A stretch of 34,371 nucleotides of DNA from Nitrospirota bacterium. GTDB lineage: Bacteria > Nitrospirota > Nitrospiria > JACQCE01. A program made the position numbers and the translations under genes. Below the pieces are notes generated by a model. The model ran no database searches. It worked only from the letters and a program-made list of their open reading frames with translations, and had not been told where the DNA came from. This document shows, one piece after another, positions 31,700-34,371 of this stretch. The stretch lies in the NCBI GenBank assembly GCA_016201765.1, contig JACQCE010000121.1:1-34371 (forward strand), written 5' to 3'. Within the stretch, counting starts at the first letter, position 1, and each line of letters opens with the position of its first letter.

Positions 31700-32107
31700 A
31701 TGACTGTAACCAATGCAACACATCATCACCCCTCCATTCTGGTTGTCGAAGATGATGCCGATATGCGGGCATTGCTGCGGGATGAGCTGACGGACGAGGG
31801 GTATTGGGTCTGCCAGGCGGTGGATGGGGTCGATGCCGCCAGGCAGCTGGCGCACGAGGCCGAAACCGGCGGGTTTGACGTGATTATTACCGATCTGAAG
31901 ATGCCCCGGATGAGCGGGATGGATGTGCTGGCGATGGCCGGTGAGCGCTGCCCAAGCGTGCCCGTGATTGCGGTGACCGCCTACACCGATGCGCCGGAAT
32001 TTGTGAAAACGTATCAGAGCCGGTTTTTTGCCTATTTGCGCAAACCGGTGAAAATGGCGGAGTTGAAGACGGCCGTCCGGGCGGCATTGGAGCACGGCGG
32101 GGAGTGA
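31700..32107 (+). CDS. Single-domain response regulator (CheY-like receiver)
   Basis: 135 aa. Receiver domain only: acidic pair in VVEDDAD, phospho-acceptor Asp65 (VIITDLKMPRMSG), Thr in AVTAYTD and Lys in YLRKPVKM. No output domain, so it acts by protein contact or in a phosphorelay. Its kinase is not next to it; the PAS or GAF kinases in this window are possible partners. The stop overlaps the next gene's frame (GTGA). Confidence 0.9.
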   Translation: MTVTNATHHHPSILVVEDDADMRALLRDELTDEGYWVCQAVDGVDAARQLAHEAETGGFDVIITDLKMPRMSGMDVLAMAGERCPSVPVIAVTAYTDAPEFVKTYQSRFFAYLRKPVKMAELKTAVRAALEHGGE

Positions 32108-32112
32108 GTGTC

Positions 32113-32313
32113 ATGCGCTGTCGACGTTGCGGCGGGATGATGCATCGGGAATGGTTCGTGACCAGGGAGTCGGAGCAGGCGGCCGAGCCCTATGAGGGGT
32201 GGCGGTGCCTCAGTTGCGGTGAGGTGCTCGACCCGATCATTCTGCGCAACCGCCGGGTTTTGAAGAGGGCGCCTGCCGTCGAACCGGTACACGCCCGCCA
32301 TCAGGTGGCATAG
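32113..32313 (+). CDS. Small zinc-ribbon protein
   Basis: 66 aa from ATG 32113 (GGGGAG upstream); GTG 32104 overlapping the receiver stop is the alternative. CRRCGG and CLSCGE form a two-knuckle zinc ribbon of about 40 residues, followed by a short basic tail. No further family signature. It is probably co-transcribed with the CheY-like gene and the nucleotidyltransferase. Confidence 0.7.
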   Translation: MRCRRCGGMMHREWFVTRESEQAAEPYEGWRCLSCGEVLDPIILRNRRVLKRAPAVEPVHARHQVA

Positions 32314-32325
32314 GGGAGGCGGCGG

Positions 32326-33300
32326 ATGCTTCGATGCGGCATTGCGCTGGCGGCGGGAGAGGGACGGCGATTGCAACCGTTCATTCATCGGTTGCGGGGT
32401 GATGCCCTGCCCAAGCAATATGTCAGGTTTCACGGCCGCCGGTCGATGCTGGAACAGACGATCAGCCGGGCCGAACGGCTCATCCCGCCCGACCGGCTGT
32501 TCATTGTCGTGGGGCGGGGCCACCTGGAGTTTCGAGAGGCTGCCGGACAGCTGGCGGCCCGTCCCCCTGGAACGGTCATCCTGCAGCCGGCAAATAAAGA
32601 AACGGGGCCTGGCATCCTCCTGCCGTTGATGCATCTGGTTGCGCGCCATCCTGATTCGGTGGCCGTGATCTTTCCCTCGGATCATTATATAGCGGAGGCC
32701 GAGCTGTTTATGGACCACGTCGATCTGGCCTGCCGGGCGGTTGAACGGGATCCGAACCAGTTGATCCTGCTGGGGGTGGAACCGCATGCGGCGGAGCCGG
32801 AGTACGGCTACATTCTGCCTGGCCGGAGGGCGACGGATGACGCCGGCGCCGGCGTCAAACGGGTCGCTCGATTTTTCGAAAAACCACACCCGGCCGACGC
32901 CGAGCGGCTGATCCGAGCCGGAGCGCTCTGGAATACCTTTGTGATGGTGGCCCGGCCGGCCAGCCTGCTGGATCTCGTGCGTCGGCTCGCGCCGTGGCTG
33001 TATCATGATTTTCTCAAAATCCAGCGGGTGATCGGAACCGGCCGGGAGCAGGCCGTGACGGAGGAGGTCTATCAGACGCTGGCCCCGGTTAATTTTTCCA
33101 AAGGGTTGCTGGAGCGGGTCACTCCGGATCATCCGTTGCAGGTGTCGGTCATTCCGGTGCGGGGCGTGTGGTGGAGTGATTGGGGATCGGAGCAACGGCT
33201 GGTGGCGGGTCTTGAAAAGACAGGGTGTACGGACTGGGATAATGGCTGCCGGCCGCCCCTGGGTGGAATCATGACGGGAGAGACACCGAAGTGGTACTAA
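32326..33300 (+). CDS. Sugar-1-phosphate nucleotidyltransferase (mannose-1-phosphate guanylyltransferase-like)
   Basis: 324 aa; GGGGAGGCGGCGG before ATG. The N-terminal signature GIALAAGEGRRLQPF replaces the usual AGGxGTRLxP, and PKQYVRFHGRRSMLEQT, FPSDHYI and GVEPHAAEPEYGYI follow. These match ManC/GMP-type transferases, which make GDP-mannose from GTP and mannose-1-phosphate. WWSDWGSEQRL is the late conserved loop. The C-terminal isomerase domain of bifunctional ManC is absent. The stop codon (TGGTACTAA) is contributed by the first unit of the downstream repeat array, so the last residues (KWY) were probably acquired with the repeat. Confidence 0.82.
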   Translation: MLRCGIALAAGEGRRLQPFIHRLRGDALPKQYVRFHGRRSMLEQTISRAERLIPPDRLFIVVGRGHLEFREAAGQLAARPPGTVILQPANKETGPGILLPLMHLVARHPDSVAVIFPSDHYIAEAELFMDHVDLACRAVERDPNQLILLGVEPHAAEPEYGYILPGRRATDDAGAGVKRVARFFEKPHPADAERLIRAGALWNTFVMVARPASLLDLVRRLAPWLYHDFLKIQRVIGTGREQAVTEEVYQTLAPVNFSKGLLERVTPDHPLQVSVIPVRGVWWSDWGSEQRLVAGLEKTGCTDWDNGCRPPLGGIMTGETPKWY

Positions 33301-33439
33301 CATCGGATGTTGTCCCTCACAACAATCGTTCGGGATAAAGAAGGTGGTACTAAAATCGGACATAATCTCTCGCATTCGCTCGAGATAAAGGTGGTGCTGA
33401 AATCGGACATGATCCCTCACGTTGTTCGGGATGAAGGAG
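33291..33439 (+). repeat. Three tandem units of the ~48-bp hairpin repeat
   Basis: Units at 33291-33343, 33344-33390 and 33391-33439 start GTGGT(A/G)CT(A/G)A and share ATCGGA(T/C)(G/A)T. Each contains a hairpin with different but compensating arms: TTGTCCC/GGGATAA, TAATCTC/GAGATAA, TGATCCC/GGGATGA. A further copy lies alone at 14831-14878. The array supplies the stop codon of the upstream gene and the AAGGAGGT ribosome binding site of the downstream one. Confidence 0.8.
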
Positions 33440-33448
33440 GTGGTGAGC

Positions 33449-33646
33449 GTGAAACTTCGCAGGAAACAGGCGGCGACGGTTGCTCCAACCCTGAATGGGG
33501 AGGCGCTTCGTGATCGGATTGCGAGAAAAGCGTACGAGCGCTATCTGGATCGGGGCCAGTTGGACGGCTACGACCTCGATGATTGGCTGGAGGCGGAGCA
33601 GTTGATTCTGGCCGAATTGGGCGCCGAAGCCGGGGAAATGGATTAG
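33449..33646 (+). CDS. DUF2934 small protein
   Basis: 65 aa from GTG 33449, 7 bp after AAGGAGGT; the ORF-track start at 33422 lies in the repeat array. The DUF2934 motif is clear: LRDRIARKAYERYLDRGQLDGYDLDDWLEAEQLILAEL. Family members are small, often found near stress or chaperone genes; their function is unknown. It lies just upstream of Hsp20. Confidence 0.8.
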   Translation: MKLRRKQAATVAPTLNGEALRDRIARKAYERYLDRGQLDGYDLDDWLEAEQLILAELGAEAGEMD

Positions 33647-33660
33647 AAGTGTGGTTGTGA

Positions 33661-33822
33661 ATGGATCGAGAGGGCAACGGCGCGCTTGTCGCCGCTGCCG
33701 TGGCGTTCAGCAAAGAGGGAACGACAAACCAGTCAGCATTCTGCAGAGGTCGTTGAGAGGGATCAAGACAAACTTATCGCTGCTACCGCAGCGCTTAGCA
33801 AGCTCGGAAGGGAGGAGATGTC
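33661..33822 (+). pseudogene. Duplicated, frame-shifted remnant of a short coding sequence
   Basis: Two 30-bp segments at about 33683-33712 and 33773-33802 differ only by transitions (8 of 30), mostly at third positions, and read LVAAAVAFSK and LIAATAALSK. The first lies in a 31-codon ORF (33661-33756, starting MDREGNGALVAAAVAF); the second is in another frame. This looks like a tandem duplication of a small gene that has decayed. No function can be assigned. Confidence 0.4.
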
Positions 33823-34317
33823 ATGGCCACGGAAAAAACCAAAGAGACCCAAGCGATCACAACCCCGAGACCGTTTGCGGGACTGACCCATATGGAGCAG
33901 GAGATGGAGCGATGGGTTGATGATGTGATGGGACGCCCCTGGCGCCGCTTGGGGATGCCCGATTGGTGGCGCCGCCGGGAGTTGATGCCCCGGCAGCCGG
34001 CCGTCGAGATCGTCGAAGAGAAGGAGCAGGTGATCGTCAAGGCGGAGATTCCCGGCTTGAAAAAGGAGGAGATCCAGGTCAATCTCTCCGACGGCATGCT
34101 GACGATCTCGGGGGAACGCAAGGAGGAGGTGGAGAAGAAGGAGAAAGGCTATTACTATTCCGAGCGCTCCTACGGCAGTTTCCGCCGGTCGATTCAACTG
34201 CCCGCGGAGGTGAAGGCCGACAGGGTCAGCGCGATGTTCAAGGATGGTGTGCTGGAGATTCGACTGCCCAAAACCGAGCAGGCCAAGCAGCGCGAGGTGA
34301 CGATCAAGGTGGAGTGA
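33823..34317 (+). CDS. Hsp20-family small heat-shock protein
   Basis: 164 aa; GGGAGGAGATGTC before ATG. The N-terminal region (about 1-55) contains the hydrophobic, Trp-rich segment typical of the oligomerising arm. The alpha-crystallin domain starts at PAVEIVEEKEQVIVKAEIPGLKKEEIQVNLSDGMLTISGER, with GVLEIRLPK at the end. It holds unfolding proteins without ATP. No C-terminal IXI motif is obvious. Confidence 0.95.
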   Translation: MATEKTKETQAITTPRPFAGLTHMEQEMERWVDDVMGRPWRRLGMPDWWRRRELMPRQPAVEIVEEKEQVIVKAEIPGLKKEEIQVNLSDGMLTISGERKEEVEKKEKGYYYSERSYGSFRRSIQLPAEVKADRVSAMFKDGVLEIRLPKTEQAKQREVTIKVE

Positions 34318-34322
34318 GGGCG

Positions 34323-34371
34323 GTGACGAGTGACAAGTGGAAAGTGACGAGTGGAAAGTGGAAAGTGGAAA
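34323..34371 (+). repeat. Heptameric tandem repeat at the window end
   Basis: Seven contiguous 7-bp units (GTGACGA, GTGACAA, GTGGAAA, GTGACGA, then GTGGAAA three times) run to the last base, so the array may continue outside the window. Confidence 0.85.

Noticed and set aside
33291-33439. CRISPR array
   Set aside because: Three contiguous units without spacers, diverged from each other, with unit lengths of 47-53 bp, and no cas genes. A CRISPR array needs identical repeats with unique spacers.

Overview
The window is about 34 kb of GC-rich bacterial chromosome, densely packed with short operons. I see no rRNA, tRNA, phage, integron or CRISPR array. The gene content fits a non-photosynthetic, Gram-negative, respiring bacterium: PCP-reductase-domain proteins, a giant periplasmic multicopper oxidase, sigma54 regulation, c-type cytochrome, Endonuclease V, Hsp20 and DUF2934. 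Nitrospirota (Nitrospira-like) is my best guess; this is inference from family content, not from a marker gene.

Region 1 (1-8.3 kb) holds two convergent operons. The plus operon encodes a two-domain PCP_red protein (its 5' end lies outside the window), a NirJ/AhbD-like radical SAM/SPASM protein fused to a PCP_red domain, a CopD-like membrane protein, a small membrane protein and a membrane-anchored SUMF1-fold protein. The minus operon encodes a four-repeat PCP_red protein, an Mrp-type Fe-S carrier ATPase, a zinc-ribbon plus two-PCP_red protein, a heme-oxygenase-like diiron protein and a DUF420 (CtaM-like) membrane protein. Together they carry nine copies of a domain otherwise known from the C-terminus of dark-operative protochlorophyllide reductase. 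The genes around them point to tetrapyrrole, metallocofactor or oxidase maturation, which makes this the best candidate for an undescribed system. A 24-bp-arm palindrome sits exactly between the two operons.

Region 2 (8.3-16.4 kb) contains an AbrB/PIN (VapBC-like) toxin-antitoxin pair, Endonuclease V, an AmpG-like MFS permease, a multi-pass membrane protein, a lipoprotein, a TPR protein, DUF5069 and secreted proteins of unknown function.

Region 3 (16.5-26 kb) is a regulated copper-protein locus. It runs GAF-histidine kinase with a Cys cluster, NarL-type regulator, receiver-like protein lacking its phospho-Asp, 1644-aa multicopper oxidase, then two tandem paralogous cupredoxin-like/carboxypeptidase-regulatory proteins. 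It may serve extracytoplasmic metal or small-molecule oxidation.

Region 4 (26-34.4 kb) has a DUF883 and membrane-protein operon behind a near-consensus sigma54 promoter. Divergent from it is a PAS-histidine kinase/NtrC-family pair followed by a cytochrome c. Then come gpmA, a CheY-like receiver with a zinc ribbon and a sugar nucleotidyltransferase, DUF2934 and Hsp20. Non-coding structure is unusually rich: GGGAC-core palindromes, heptameric tandem repeats, and a dispersed repeat of about 48 bp whose hairpin shows compensatory changes and in one copy would sequester a Shine-Dalgarno sequence.
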